A stretch of 64,000 bases of DNA from Maridesulfovibrio sp. (lineage in GTDB: Bacteria; Desulfobacterota; Desulfovibrionia; Desulfovibrionales; Desulfovibrionaceae): contig NZ_OY787459.1 in the NCBI RefSeq assembly GCF_963678865.1, positions 2,446,501 through 2,510,500 on the forward strand, written 5' to 3'. Positions 17,325 through 27,666 of this stretch are shown here, piece after piece. Made by a program: the position numbers and the translations under genes. Each line of letters opens with the position of its first letter. The stretch's first letter is position 1. The notes under the pieces are model-generated. The model saw only the letters and a list, made by a program, of their open reading frames with translations. It searched no databases and had not been told where the DNA came from.

Positions 17325-17517
17325 CAGGAACATCCTGCCCATACCTTTTAAATCCGGCGATGACAGAACCTATCAATAGTGCTATAAAAGAAATCAGCCT
17401 CCTTTTTTTCATGGAGCTGAAACAGGATATCCAGACGATCCCCAGAGACTGACGTAAAAACAGCTGCAACCGCGACATTCTTAAATCGCACAGGCCGAGA
17501 CGGGAGAGATTCGAATA

Positions 17518-20500
17518 ATGATCAACCTTGCCGGATATGAAAATGTTTCCCCCCTCTACAAAGGGAATGACATGACATTATGCAGGGCTGTCAGGGATTA
17601 TGACGATTTTCCTGTTCTTATAAAATACCCAAACACAAAACTTCCTTCTCCCCGCCTGCTGAACGGACTGAAAAACGAATATGCCACTGCTCAGGAAATC
17701 GGCAGCAATGGGATAATACAGGCCGTTACCCTGCACCGTACCGACAATTCTCTGGCCCTGATCATGGAGGACAAAGGCTATAATCTGCTTAACTCCATGA
17801 TTCCCGCTTCCACTGCAAATCTCAGCCAGAAAATTCAGATAGCGCTGAAGATTGTCAGCTCCATCAATCATATCCACACAAAAGGATTCCTGCACCGCAA
17901 TATCCGGCCGGACAGCATAGCCATTACCCCGGACTACAAGGAAGCCCTGCTGACCAATCTGCAGAACAGCTCCAGAATTTCAGAATCATTTACACTTTCC
18001 TCGTCTGAACTTATTTCCAGCGACAATATCGCTTATATCTCACCGGAACAAAGCGGCAGAGTCAGCACCGAACTGGACAGACGCTCAGATTTCTACTCGC
18101 TGGGAGTGACCCTGTTTGAATTTTTCACCGGACGCAAGCCTTTCACCGCAGAGTATGACCTGGAGTTAATTCACTGCCATCTGGCCAAAGAACCGCCCGA
18201 TCCGCAAAGTATCAACCCGGAAATTCCACCATCTCTTTCTGCAGTGATTATGAAACTGCTCTCCAAAAATCCCGGCGACCGCTACCAGTCCGCCCACGGT
18301 ATCAAGCAGGATCTGAAATCATGTCTACGGATTATCAGTTCTGAGAGCATGGCAGACAACTTCACGCCCGGCCATCAGGATATCTCAGATATATTCACTC
18401 TCTCGCAAAAGCAGTTCGGACGCCAAAAGGAACTGGTGGAACTCAAGGATGCTTTCAGCAAAGTAATACTGGGCAGTTGTGAAATTGTCTTTATCCGTGG
18501 GGAAACAGGAAACGGCAAAACATCGCTGGTACAATCATTCAGAAAAAATGTTTTCAGGGAAAACGGGGAATTTATATCCGGAAAATTCGACCAGTTCAGA
18601 CGGAACCGTCCCTACAGTGCACTGATCCAAGCCTTTAAAGAACTGCTGCACAAAAGACTTGCCAGCCCGACACCGGTAATCAATGCCTGGAAAACACGGA
18701 TTACCAGCGTTCTGGAGCAAAACGCCAGCCTGATAAGCGAAGTTCTCCCGGAACTGGAGCTGCTCATCGGGCAGCAACAGCCCCCTGCAGAGCTGGGTTC
18801 CACCGAATCCCGCAACAGATTCAATCTTGCTTTCAAAAATTTTATCAAAGTCTTCCCCAGCATCGACAAGCCTCTGGTCCTGTTTCTGGATGACCTGCAA
18901 TGGGCGGATATATCGACTCTGCAACTCCTGAAACGTCTTCTTGAAGATCAGGAGACTTCCCACCTGATGCTCATATGTGCCTACAGGACCAACCAGCCAA
19001 TGGAAGACGGCATTCAGGAACGCATAAACGATATTGTGGAACTCAGCCCCAAGGTGCGAACAATAACCTTGAACAGGCTTAGGCTTAGCCATGTTCACGG
19101 CCTGATCAGCAGCACCCTGCGAACCGACCGAAAGCGAACGGAAGAACTGGCCCGGATGGTTTACAGCCGGACAGGCGGCAATCCTCTGTTCGTCCGCGAA
19201 TACCTGCTCAACATGTACCGGGCCGGTCTTATAAACTTCAACAACAATAAAACCCGCTGGGAATGGGATATCAATGCCATCCGCAACCTCTCCATGGACG
19301 GCAATCTGGTTGAGCTCATGGCGGATAAAATTCTGACCCAACCTCCTGAAGGGCAGGAGATTCTCAAGGCTGCGTCAGGGATCGGGTGCAAATTCGATCT
19401 GCGCATCCTCATGGAGATTGTTGAACTCCCTGACCAGATTATCATGGACTATCTGGGGCTGGCGCAACAGGAAGGGCTGGTTGTCGCTGATGCCGGGGCT
19501 TCAGCCTTGAACTCTGAATTCAACCCTCTCGCAGGTCCGCAAACATTCTCTTTCATGCATGACCGGGTACAAAAAGCTGCTTACTCGATGCTTAACGCTT
19601 CTGAAAAAAACAATCTGCATATCGATATCGGGCAAGCCATGCGCAAAGTCTTTTCTAAAACGGAATTGGAAGATGCGACCTTTGAGCTTGCCACCCAATA
19701 CAGCCTATGCATCAGCGCTCTCAACGAGTCGCAGGATAAGCATGGGATAGCCACAATATTCATAAATGCAGGACGCAAGGCAAAAAGAAGTTCCGCTTTT
19801 GAACTGGCTGCCGGATACCTGTCAAAGGCGGCACGCCTGCTGGGCGAGGAAGGATGGACCTCCGACTACAGGATAAATTTCGACCTGTACCTTAATTGGT
19901 ATGAATGTGAGTTCCTGAACGGGACAATCAAACAATCTGAAAAAGTGTTCGATAAAATTATTGAACACTCGCAGGACCGCCGGGACATCACCAAAGCACA
20001 GCTCTCCAGAATACAGCTTTATTCCGACCAGAGCAGGTACCACGAAGCGGTAAAAATCGGTCTGGAAACCCTGCGGGCGTACAATGTTATGATTCCCGAA
20101 AGCCCGGGCAAACTGGCTCTGGGTGCCGAACTGTTGAAAACACGGATGTCCATCGGCACCAAAAGCACTGCCCAGTTATACAATCTGCCGGACATGGATT
20201 CCGAATATCATCTGGAAACCATGAAGCTTTTAATGAGCACCATTACTCCGGCTTACATGTACAATAAAAGTCTTGTTTTTTATATTATCCTCCTGATGAT
20301 CCGCCTTTCGATCAGACACGGCAATGCCCCTTTTTCGCCGTTCAGCTATATGTTTTATGCCATGTTTCTGGCTTCCAGGGAGTTTTCATTCAAAAAATCA
20401 AAGGAATTTACGAAACTGGCTGTGGATCTGAATAAAAAATTCGGCACCACCGGACTGGAAACCAAAATCAACATGCTCCGCGGGGGCATGCACGACCACT

Positions 20501-23500
20501 GGCATATTCCTCTGCAGGAGAACATCAAAACTCTGGACAAAGCCTTCCACAGTGGACTCATGCATGGAGACAACACCTTTGCCCGCTATGCCGGATACTT
20601 CGCGGTACACCTGACATTCATGCAGGGCCAAGCCCTTTCCGAAGTATACAGCCTTGCTGACCGGTATTTAAATTTCATCCGTAAAAACAAGAACTCCCTG
20701 AGTTCCGGGACAATCAACCTCCCCTTGCAGATGTGTAAAAGCATGCAAGGCAAGACATACACACCGGGTTACCTTGATGATGACAATTTTCAGGAAAGCA
20801 AACTCATCAGTGCCGCCAAAAGCAGCGGATCGGAAGTGCTGGAGAACTGGACCGCCATATCGAAAATGATTTCACTCTCGTTCTTCGGCTATCACGCCAA
20901 AGCTTTGGAACAGATAAATCCCCTTTACGAGAAAGTGGAAGAAGCCCTTTTCGGCATGTATTCAGTTGCTGTTTTCCATTTCTTCTGCATCGTAAACATG
21001 GCTGCCCTCTACGAATCAGCCGACACCAAAACGCAGAAGATTTATCTCAATCGCATCAACCACTCTCTCGCGCGTCTTAAGAAATGGGAAAAGAGCTGTC
21101 CTGAAAACTTCCGCCACCTCTACCTGATTGCCACTGCTGAATACGCAAGACTGAACAAAGACAACAGCAACGCGATGGCCCTGTATGAAGAAGCCATCAA
21201 AACATGCTCCAAATCTGGATACAATAACTTCGGCGGACTGGCCTGTGAACTGGCCGGAAAATTCCATTCCGCCATAGGTGGAACCTATTCGGCCACGGCA
21301 CTTTTTTCAGAAGCATGCCGCTATTACCGGGAATGGGGTGCTTCTGCAAAAGTTCAACGAATGCTCAACGAATATCCACAACTGAGCGAAGACTCCCAAA
21401 ATCCCTTCAACTCTTACTTCCATACCGGGGACAAGGCAGCCAGCTCCCTTGATATTTCCGCAGTTGTCAGAGCTTCACAGGCTATCTCAGGGGAAATCGT
21501 TCTTGACCGGCTGCTGGACAAGCTCATGCGCATAGTCATTGAAAATGCCGGAGCGCAAAAGGCCACCCTGCTCCTGAACAACAAGAACGCCCTTGAACTC
21601 ACCGCCCATGCCTTTGTTTCCGAGCACGGCGTAACCACCCAGCCCAATCCGGACCCGAATCAGGAGCTTTACTGCCGGAGCATCGTCAACTACGTGCTAC
21701 GTTCCAAAGATAACATTGTTCTGCGAGATGCCGGAACCCAAGGGGCATTCTCAATTGACAGCTACATCATCAGGACCAAACCGAAATCCATACTGGCCAT
21801 GCCGGTTATCAACCAGCAGATCATGCGCGGGGTTCTCTACCTTGAGAATAACCTCAGTCCGGGAGTCTTTACCGACGACCGCCTTGAAGTGCTGAACCTG
21901 CTCTGCTCACAGGCGGCAATTTCCATCCAGAACGCCCGGCTCTATTCCGACCTGCGAGATTCGGAAACCCAGTACCGCACCCTCCTTGAAAGCATCAATG
22001 TCGGTGTTTTCAGATCAGAGGTAAATACTGACGGCATACTGCTGAAAGCCAACCGGGCTCTGGCAGAAATGTTCGGCTACAAGGGCTGGAATGAAATCAG
22101 GAAAACTCAGCTCAGAAGCCTTTACGTAAAGCCGGAAGAGCATAAAGCCATGATCAAAGAACTGCTGGAAGGTGGTATTGTTCGTGACCGGGAAATGAAT
22201 ATGAGACGTCAAGACGGAACCCCCATCTGGGTGAACATGACTGTTTCCCTTGAGAAAGACGGAAACAAGCAGGACTGCCTCGAAGGGGTGCTTGAAGACA
22301 TTACCGAAAAAAGAAAAGCTCAGGAGTTTGAAAAAGCCAAGGTGGCTGCGGATGCGGCCAACAAGGCCAAAAGCGACTTTCTGGCCAGCATGTCCCACGA
22401 AATCAGAACACCCATGAATGCCATTCTGGGAATGGCTGATCTGCTCTGGGAATCCCGGTTGAGCAAGATTCAGCGCAGCTACGTAAAAATTTTCAAAAAC
22501 GCAGGAGAAAACCTGCTCCTGCTCATCAATGATATTCTCGATCTTTCAAAAATCGAGGCCGGGCAGATTGATCTTGAAGAAATAGACTTCAACCTTGAAG
22601 AATTATTTGAAGAAATCGGTTCCATCTTCGCTCTCAGAGCCCAGGTCAGGGGAATCAATCTCTGCTGGCACATCGCACCGGTTGTCCCCCGGATCATAAC
22701 CGGAGACCCGACCAGATTGCGACAGGTGATTGTCAATCTGATCGGAAACTCACTTAAATTCACGGACAAAGGGACGATTACTTATGAAGCCGACCTGACT
22801 GAAGCCGGCTACCTTCGCTTCATCGTCATTGATACGGGGGTGGGTATTCCAGTTGAAAAAATGAATTCTATTTTCGAGACCTTTTCTCAAGCGGATTCAT
22901 CCACTACCCGCAACTATGGCGGAACCGGCCTTGGCCTCTCCATATGCAGCCGCATGGTGGAAAGCATGCAGGGCGGAATTTTCGTCTCAAGTATTGAAGG
23001 GGAAGGAGCTTCATTCGCTTTCACAATCAGTGCGGAATTTCCCATCCAGCCGGAGATAGCTCCTCCTCTGGAAGACTGTGCAATACTCCTTGTGGATAAA
23101 GAGAGCATATGCCGGGATTATCTGGGTCACAGCCTGACCGATCTTGGTGCAAAAGTATATGCTGCCGACAATCTAGGGGAATCGTCCGCATATGCAGCTG
23201 AGATTGCACTCTCATCCTATAAGAACAGCATTCTTCTTGTTGGACAGCCATGCGGAGAAGAGGATCGTTTTGACATACTGAAAAAATTAAAGCACGGCCC
23301 CTGCACGGACTGGAAACTGATTATGATCATGGAAGCAAAGCCCCAGCCTCGGGCAACGGCACGGGCCAAACAGCTGGGCGCCTCCTATGTGCATCGCCCG
23401 GTCCACCCGCAGGCAATTGTCGAGGACATCCGCTATACCTTTACCAGAACTTCAGGCCCTGCATTGAATGAGGAAAACGATCAAACGCTGGACGTAGAGC

Positions 23501-23931
23501 TGTCTGAAATGCAGGAATCAACCAATGTTCAACACCATGATTCAGGCGAAGAGATGAATATCCTTCTGGTTGAGGACTCCGAGGACAACCGTATGGTTAT
23601 AGATCTTTTCCTCAAAGAAACACCATACCGGATAACATATGCCGAGAACGGGCAGGAAGGTTTTGAAAAGTTCAGGGAAAAAAAATTCGGCATAGTTCTC
23701 ATGGATATTCAGATGCCGATAATGGATGGTTACGAAGCAACAAAAGCCATCAGGGAATATGAAAAAGAAAATGATCTGTCCCCGACCCCGATCTTGGCCC
23801 TGACCGCCAATGCCTTCCAGGACGATGAACAAAAGGCACTGGAATCAGGCTGTACCGCCCACATGTCCAAACCGGTCAAAAAGAAAAAACTCCTTCAAAC
23901 TCTGGAGGAGTATCTGGGACGGGTCAACTAG
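17518..23931 (+). CDS. Giant hybrid sensor kinase: pseudo Ser/Thr kinase, AAA ATPase, GAF, PAS, HisKA, HATPase, two receivers
   Basis: 2137 residues. Order seen: Ser/Thr-kinase fold (about 1-270); AAA/STAND ATPase with Walker A GETGNGKTS (328-336) and Walker B LVLFLDDLQ (from 453); a long helical TPR-like region (about 640-1310); GAF (about 1320-1475); PAS (about 1482-1605); HisKA with phospho-His H1627 in SHEIRTPMN; HATPase (N-box near 1735, DTGVGIP near 1771, GGTGLGLSIC near 1801); a first receiver (about 1855-1970) without the acceptor Asp (ILLVGQP); a second receiver with D2063 in VLMDIQMP. The kinase domain keeps the ATP lysine region but has HRN (126-128) for HRD and NLQ (147-149) for DFG, so it is probably inactive. 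No cognate output gene lies nearby. Cytosolic by sequence. Confidence 0.92.
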   Translation: MINLAGYENVSPLYKGNDMTLCRAVRDYDDFPVLIKYPNTKLPSPRLLNGLKNEYATAQEIGSNGIIQAVTLHRTDNSLALIMEDKGYNLLNSMIPASTANLSQKIQIALKIVSSINHIHTKGFLHRNIRPDSIAITPDYKEALLTNLQNSSRISESFTLSSSELISSDNIAYISPEQSGRVSTELDRRSDFYSLGVTLFEFFTGRKPFTAEYDLELIHCHLAKEPPDPQSINPEIPPSLSAVIMKLLSKNPGDRYQSAHGIKQDLKSCLRIISSESMADNFTPGHQDISDIFTLSQKQFGRQKELVELKDAFSKVILGSCEIVFIRGETGNGKTSLVQSFRKNVFRENGEFISGKFDQFRRNRPYSALIQAFKELLHKRLASPTPVINAWKTRITSVLEQNASLISEVLPELELLIGQQQPPAELGSTESRNRFNLAFKNFIKVFPSIDKPLVLFLDDLQWADISTLQLLKRLLEDQETSHLMLICAYRTNQPMEDGIQERINDIVELSPKVRTITLNRLRLSHVHGLISSTLRTDRKRTEELARMVYSRTGGNPLFVREYLLNMYRAGLINFNNNKTRWEWDINAIRNLSMDGNLVELMADKILTQPPEGQEILKAASGIGCKFDLRILMEIVELPDQIIMDYLGLAQQEGLVVADAGASALNSEFNPLAGPQTFSFMHDRVQKAAYSMLNASEKNNLHIDIGQAMRKVFSKTELEDATFELATQYSLCISALNESQDKHGIATIFINAGRKAKRSSAFELAAGYLSKAARLLGEEGWTSDYRINFDLYLNWYECEFLNGTIKQSEKVFDKIIEHSQDRRDITKAQLSRIQLYSDQSRYHEAVKIGLETLRAYNVMIPESPGKLALGAELLKTRMSIGTKSTAQLYNLPDMDSEYHLETMKLLMSTITPAYMYNKSLVFYIILLMIRLSIRHGNAPFSPFSYMFYAMFLASREFSFKKSKEFTKLAVDLNKKFGTTGLETKINMLRGGMHDHWHIPLQENIKTLDKAFHSGLMHGDNTFARYAGYFAVHLTFMQGQALSEVYSLADRYLNFIRKNKNSLSSGTINLPLQMCKSMQGKTYTPGYLDDDNFQESKLISAAKSSGSEVLENWTAISKMISLSFFGYHAKALEQINPLYEKVEEALFGMYSVAVFHFFCIVNMAALYESADTKTQKIYLNRINHSLARLKKWEKSCPENFRHLYLIATAEYARLNKDNSNAMALYEEAIKTCSKSGYNNFGGLACELAGKFHSAIGGTYSATALFSEACRYYREWGASAKVQRMLNEYPQLSEDSQNPFNSYFHTGDKAASSLDISAVVRASQAISGEIVLDRLLDKLMRIVIENAGAQKATLLLNNKNALELTAHAFVSEHGVTTQPNPDPNQELYCRSIVNYVLRSKDNIVLRDAGTQGAFSIDSYIIRTKPKSILAMPVINQQIMRGVLYLENNLSPGVFTDDRLEVLNLLCSQAAISIQNARLYSDLRDSETQYRTLLESINVGVFRSEVNTDGILLKANRALAEMFGYKGWNEIRKTQLRSLYVKPEEHKAMIKELLEGGIVRDREMNMRRQDGTPIWVNMTVSLEKDGNKQDCLEGVLEDITEKRKAQEFEKAKVAADAANKAKSDFLASMSHEIRTPMNAILGMADLLWESRLSKIQRSYVKIFKNAGENLLLLINDILDLSKIEAGQIDLEEIDFNLEELFEEIGSIFALRAQVRGINLCWHIAPVVPRIITGDPTRLRQVIVNLIGNSLKFTDKGTITYEADLTEAGYLRFIVIDTGVGIPVEKMNSIFETFSQADSSTTRNYGGTGLGLSICSRMVESMQGGIFVSSIEGEGASFAFTISAEFPIQPEIAPPLEDCAILLVDKESICRDYLGHSLTDLGAKVYAADNLGESSAYAAEIALSSYKNSILLVGQPCGEEDRFDILKKLKHGPCTDWKLIMIMEAKPQPRATARAKQLGASYVHRPVHPQAIVEDIRYTFTRTSGPALNEENDQTLDVELSEMQESTNVQHHDSGEEMNILLVEDSEDNRMVIDLFLKETPYRITYAENGQEGFEKFREKKFGIVLMDIQMPIMDGYEATKAIREYEKENDLSPTPILALTANAFQDDEQKALESGCTAHMSKPVKKKKLLQTLEEYLGRVN

Positions 23932-23939
23932 ACTTCTAT

Positions 23940-24914
23940 CTACCAGCGCCGGGTCAGAACGTTCCTCCAACTGGCAGGAATGTAATCCTCATACTCCTTA
24001 CCGACTTCTTCAAGTCCGGTCATTTCACCGGAAAGGCTGATGGCAAAAGGTTTCATAAGCCGCAGGGGATATTTTTCGTTTTCGAGCTGAAAACCTGAAG
24101 ATCTGTCCAGCACGGTCAGCATCTCCTCGGAATTTCTCCCCACCAGCACAGCCTCGGGAAAGAAAACAGCTTCAGCGGTATGTTTTCCCAGACCGTCGAA
24201 AAGGGTCTTACTGATAAAAATAAAATCTTCCTTCCACAGGCTGCGGCCTGAACTCGGGAGGGTTTCATTGCAGATGTAATGCAGCTTGCGCCCTTCCAGA
24301 AAACCATAGCTTTCAATCTTTTTGGCGTCGGCCACAATTACATTACCCAACCCCATGTTTCCCAGCACATCATTCGTCCGCTCGGCAACAATCTGATTGC
24401 GTTCAATGCCCACCAGAGAAGAGCTTTCAAAGCCGTTACGTCTGGCCTGAACTTCCATGGCCAGCATCAGAATCCCGGTTCCTGAGCCTATGTCCAGACC
24501 GGTAAAAGGATCTCCGCCCAATTGCGGTTCAGCATCGGCAATGGCCTTGAAAATATGCACACTTTTAGGAAGATCGGCCAGCATGCATAATGCGAACCCG
24601 TAAGACAAAAGCTGCTTGCGCAATTCAAGGCAGTTCTCCAGCACATCACTTCCCAGCCTGCGATGCACAAAACGGTCGAAAAGCAGGGAAATATCTTTAA
24701 GTTCCAAAACCTGCTCATGGGATCCGGGATAAACGTAGGCATGGAAAAACTTGACCATAATATTCAGCAGCAAAGGCCCATCCAGCTCCACCGCCGGATC
24801 TCCGGCCAGAGCAAGGTCTTCACTGAGAGAAGTCCTGCGGTATATTTTTTCCGCTAAAACAGTCTCTTCCATTGCCGGGCGCTGCAACAAACGCAAACTG
24901 GCTTTTTTGATCAT
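23940..24914 (-). CDS. SAM-dependent methyltransferase-like protein
   Basis: 324 residues. An all-helical N-terminal part (1-130) precedes a Rossmann methyltransferase core with motif I LDIGSGTGILMLAME near residue 141 and an acidic residue at the end of strand 2 (LVGIERNQ). Motif IV appears as CNETLPSSG, unlike protein or small-molecule N-methyltransferases of the NPPY type. The substrate is unknown; I do not recognise a named subfamily. Convergent with the giant kinase gene (8 bp apart). Divergent from prfC. Confidence 0.7.
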   Translation of the reverse strand: MIKKASLRLLQRPAMEETVLAEKIYRRTSLSEDLALAGDPAVELDGPLLLNIMVKFFHAYVYPGSHEQVLELKDISLLFDRFVHRRLGSDVLENCLELRKQLLSYGFALCMLADLPKSVHIFKAIADAEPQLGGDPFTGLDIGSGTGILMLAMEVQARRNGFESSSLVGIERNQIVAERTNDVLGNMGLGNVIVADAKKIESYGFLEGRKLHYICNETLPSSGRSLWKEDFIFISKTLFDGLGKHTAEAVFFPEAVLVGRNSEEMLTVLDRSSGFQLENEKYPLRLMKPFAISLSGEMTGLEEVGKEYEDYIPASWRNVLTRRW

Positions 24915-25144
24915 TGTCCATACCTGCCTTGTTTTATACTGCTGGGGAAATTCAAATATAACGTTTTTTTAAGTTCATTACCACTTAATTGGAATCGGAA
25001 CCATGAATGTATTACTTGACCTTTGTGCTAATCCTGATACGGACAATCCAGCACTTGCATGAACGCATCTATAACTAATGGACAAAAATCCTTTAGCAGA
25101 GTTCAGCACCACTATCAAAATAAGCCATACGCAGGAAATATATC

Positions 25145-26746
25145 ATGTCCCAGAATGTAGACCCCAAAATCAAGAAAGAAGTCGAACGCCGCAGGACCTT
25201 CGGCATTATCAGCCACCCGGATGCAGGTAAGACCACCCTGACCGAAAAGCTCCTCCTCTATGGTGGAGCAATCCAGATGGCCGGGACCGTAAAATCAAGA
25301 AAAGCCGCCCGCCATGCTACATCCGACTGGATGGCCATGGAACAGGAGCGCGGAATTTCCGTTACCACCTCAGTCATGAAATTCAACTACAAAGACTATG
25401 AGGTAAACCTGCTGGACACCCCCGGTCACCAGGATTTTTCCGAAGACACCTATCGCGTGCTTACCGCCGTGGACTCCGCGCTCATGGTCATCGACTGCGC
25501 CAAGGGGGTAGAAGTCCAGACCAAAAAACTGATGGAAGTCTGCCGCATGCGCGACACTCCGATCATCACTTTCATCAACAAGATGGACCGCGAGGGAATA
25601 GACCCCTTCGACCTGCTGCAGGACATTGAAGACACTCTGCAGATTGAATGCGCCCCCCTGAGCTGGCCTATCGGAATGGGTTCAGACTTCAAAGGCACAT
25701 ACAACATCCATAAAGGCGAACTACACCTTTTCTCCGCCATCCACGGCGGGGGCATCCAGAAGGGAGAAGTGATCAAAGACCTTTCCGACCCCCGTCTCGA
25801 TGAACTTCTCGGTGATCAGGCCGAACAGTTGCGCGAAGAACTGGAACTGCTCGATGGCGCAGGATATCCATTTGACAAGGAACGCTATCTGGCGGGCAAG
25901 CAGACCCCTGTTTTCTTTGGCAGTGCCATTAACAACTTCGGGGTGCAGGAAATGCTGGATTCCTTCGTTGAACTTGCCCCGCACCCCAAAGGACGGGCGA
26001 CCACAACCCGCGAAGTCTCGCCCTTTGAATCCGACTTTTCCGCTGTGGCCTTTAAAATTCAGGCCAACATGGACCCGGCACACCGGGACCGCATTGCTTT
26101 CATGCGTATCTGTTCCGGTAAATTCAAACGCGGCATGAAGGTCCACCACCACCGTATCGGAAAAGAAGTACAGATAGCCAACGCCACCATCTTCATGGCT
26201 CAGGACCGCACCGGGGTCGAAGAAGCCTATCCCGGTGACATCATCGGGGTCCACAACCACGGGACCATCAAGATCGGCGACACCTTCACCTCATCCAAGG
26301 AAGAGTTGAAATTCACCGGAATCCCCAACTTTGCCCCTGAACATTTCCGCCGGGTAATCCTGAAAGATCCTCTTAAAAGCAAACAGCTCGACAAAGGTCT
26401 GCACCAACTGGCCGAAGAAGGTGCCGTACAGCTATTCAAACCTCTTGGCAACAATGATAAAATTCTCGGAGCCGTAGGTCTGCTTCAGTTTGATGTAATC
26501 ATGTCCCGCCTAAAGGACGAATACAGTGTTTCCGCCCTCTACGAACCAGTTGAATACCACACCGCCCGCTGGATCTGTAGCGATGATCAGAAAGAAATTG
26601 ACGGGATCAAGAAACGCTATCCCCGTTTTGTGGCTCTCGACGGAGACGACAACCTGACCTTCCTCGCCCCCAGCCAGTGGCGTTTGCAGCAGGCGGAAGA
26701 GGAATGGCCTAAAATTACTTTTAACAAAACCCGCGAACATCAATAA
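25145..26746 (+). CDS. prfC: Peptide chain release factor 3
   Basis: 533 residues, the usual RF3 length. Translational GTPase with G1 [12 protein letters not shown] (22-33), G3 [14 protein letters not shown] and G4 FINKMDREG, followed by domains II and III ([19 protein letters not shown]). It recycles RF1/RF2 after termination. RF3 differs from EF-G by length and by lacking domains IV and V, as here. The ATG has GCAGGAAA upstream. Transcribed alone as far as can be seen. Confidence 0.96.
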   Translation: MSQNVDPKIKKEVERRRTFGIISHPDAGKTTLTEKLLLYGGAIQMAGTVKSRKAARHATSDWMAMEQERGISVTTSVMKFNYKDYEVNLLDTPGHQDFSEDTYRVLTAVDSALMVIDCAKGVEVQTKKLMEVCRMRDTPIITFINKMDREGIDPFDLLQDIEDTLQIECAPLSWPIGMGSDFKGTYNIHKGELHLFSAIHGGGIQKGEVIKDLSDPRLDELLGDQAEQLREELELLDGAGYPFDKERYLAGKQTPVFFGSAINNFGVQEMLDSFVELAPHPKGRATTTREVSPFESDFSAVAFKIQANMDPAHRDRIAFMRICSGKFKRGMKVHHHRIGKEVQIANATIFMAQDRTGVEEAYPGDIIGVHNHGTIKIGDTFTSSKEELKFTGIPNFAPEHFRRVILKDPLKSKQLDKGLHQLAEEGAVQLFKPLGNNDKILGAVGLLQFDVIMSRLKDEYSVSALYEPVEYHTARWICSDDQKEIDGIKKRYPRFVALDGDDNLTFLAPSQWRLQQAEEEWPKITFNKTREHQ

Positions 26747-26772
26747 TTTGATGTATTTCGTGCTGCTGGAAC

Positions 26773-26810
26773 ATGAGAATCCTTCGGCGATCCTGCCGGA
26801 GGCTTCTCAT
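26773..26810 (+). terminator. Hairpin 3' of prfC
   Basis: ATGAGAA/TTCTCAT, CCT/AGG and CGGC/GCCG pair with single mismatches around a short loop. No T-run follows, so it may be a 3'-end or processing structure rather than a classical terminator. The CTGCCGGAGGC part resembles the ends of the dispersed repeat. Confidence 0.55.
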
Positions 26811-26863
26811 AGAGCAGGCAATTCATCTTACACAGCAGATGGAGCTTATAAACGGTCTGGGGG

Positions 26864-26892
26864 TTGACGAAGGGCTGTTTGGCTAATATCCA
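26864..26892 (+). promoter_or_regulatory. Sigma-70-like promoter for the leader RNA and exonuclease gene
   Basis: TTGACG (26864-26869), 17-bp spacer, TATCCA (26887-26892). A start near 26899 would give a leader of about 120 nt before the ATG at 27021. Confidence 0.5.
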
Positions 26893-26916
26893 AAAGGGAT
26901 ACCATTCGTCCTGCCC

Positions 26917-27008
26917 GCCCGTGATTTTTCAGGGAGCTGACCACCTGAAGCATCACGGGCCGGTAGGAATTCTTTGTTTCCCCTAGCAGGGGAGTTAATT
27001 ACTACCGG
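26917..27008 (+). ncRNA. Candidate structured leader RNA with two adjacent hairpins
   Basis: Hairpin 1: GCCCGTGAT (26917-26925) pairs with ATCACGGGC (26952-26960); after a 2x2 internal loop TTCAGG (26928-26933) pairs with CCTGAA (26944-26949), leaving a 10-nt loop. Hairpin 2 starts at once: CGGTAG (26961-26966) pairs with CTACCG (27002-27007), and an inner stem CCCCT/AGGGG (26980-26992) has a 3-nt loop. The pair ends 12 nt before the exonuclease start codon, with a T-rich stretch between. It could be a riboswitch, a protein-binding leader or an attenuator. It matches no RNA family I can name. Confidence 0.5.
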
Positions 27009-27020
27009 GCTTATTATTTT

Positions 27021-27617
27021 ATGCAAATACCTGAACAATATAAGAAAAAGTTTACAAAAGACGAAATCAACGAGCTGCCCCTTCGCCAATATGAAGGACC
27101 GATCAAGCTCATTGACCGGGAAGATGACGTTCCGTTTGCCATCGAGGAATTAAGCCGTTGCCGACTGCTCGGCTTCGATACTGAAACCCGCCCTGTCTTC
27201 CGTAAAGGGGTATCCTACCCCCCTTCACTGATCCAGTTGGCGACCGACGATTGTGTCTACCTTCTGCATCTCAATCATATTTCCCTTTCAGACCATATTA
27301 AGGAACTTCTGTCCTCTGCCGATATAATCAAAACCGGGGTGGCGGTTATCAATGATGTCAAAGAGCTACGCGATGTTTCTCCCTTTGACGGCAAAGGATT
27401 CGTAGACCTTGGGGATCTTGCTAGATCACTTGAAATGCAGACCAACGGACTGCGCAATCTGGCCGCCAACCTGCTCGGATTCCGAATCTCCAAGGGCGTG
27501 CAGTGCTCAAACTGGGGGCGCAAGGAACTGACTCCGCAACAGATCACCTACGCTGCCACCGACGCCTGGGTAAGCCGTGAAATTTATCTCAAATTTCAGG
27601 AACTCGGAGTACTCTAA
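27021..27617 (+). CDS. 3'-5' exonuclease, RNase D / DnaQ-like (DEDDy)
   Basis: 198 residues, only the exonuclease domain; the HRDC domains of RNase D are absent. The DEDDy residues are visible: D and E in GFDTETRP, D in VAVINDVKELRD, and Y-x3-D in TYAATDAW. A role in 3'-end trimming of RNA or DNA is likely from the family. The start is the ATG just after the structured leader; the ribosome-binding site is weak (GGGCTTATTATTTT), so the leader could control translation. Confidence 0.87.
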   Translation: MQIPEQYKKKFTKDEINELPLRQYEGPIKLIDREDDVPFAIEELSRCRLLGFDTETRPVFRKGVSYPPSLIQLATDDCVYLLHLNHISLSDHIKELLSSADIIKTGVAVINDVKELRDVSPFDGKGFVDLGDLARSLEMQTNGLRNLAANLLGFRISKGVQCSNWGRKELTPQQITYAATDAWVSREIYLKFQELGVL

Positions 27618-27666
27618 CTGTTTTATCGCAGGTAAACATCTGCTACCGGAAAGGATCAGGACCGCC

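Noticed and set aside
26747-26860. Possible 6S, SRP or tmRNA gene downstream of prfC
   Set aside because: No characteristic SRP loop or tmRNA ends are visible; only a short hairpin and the later leader hairpins are supported.
27577-27666. N-terminal extension of the exported protein
   Set aside because: The longer frame overlaps the exonuclease gene and would bury the signal peptide; the ATG at 27667 has a good ribosome-binding site.
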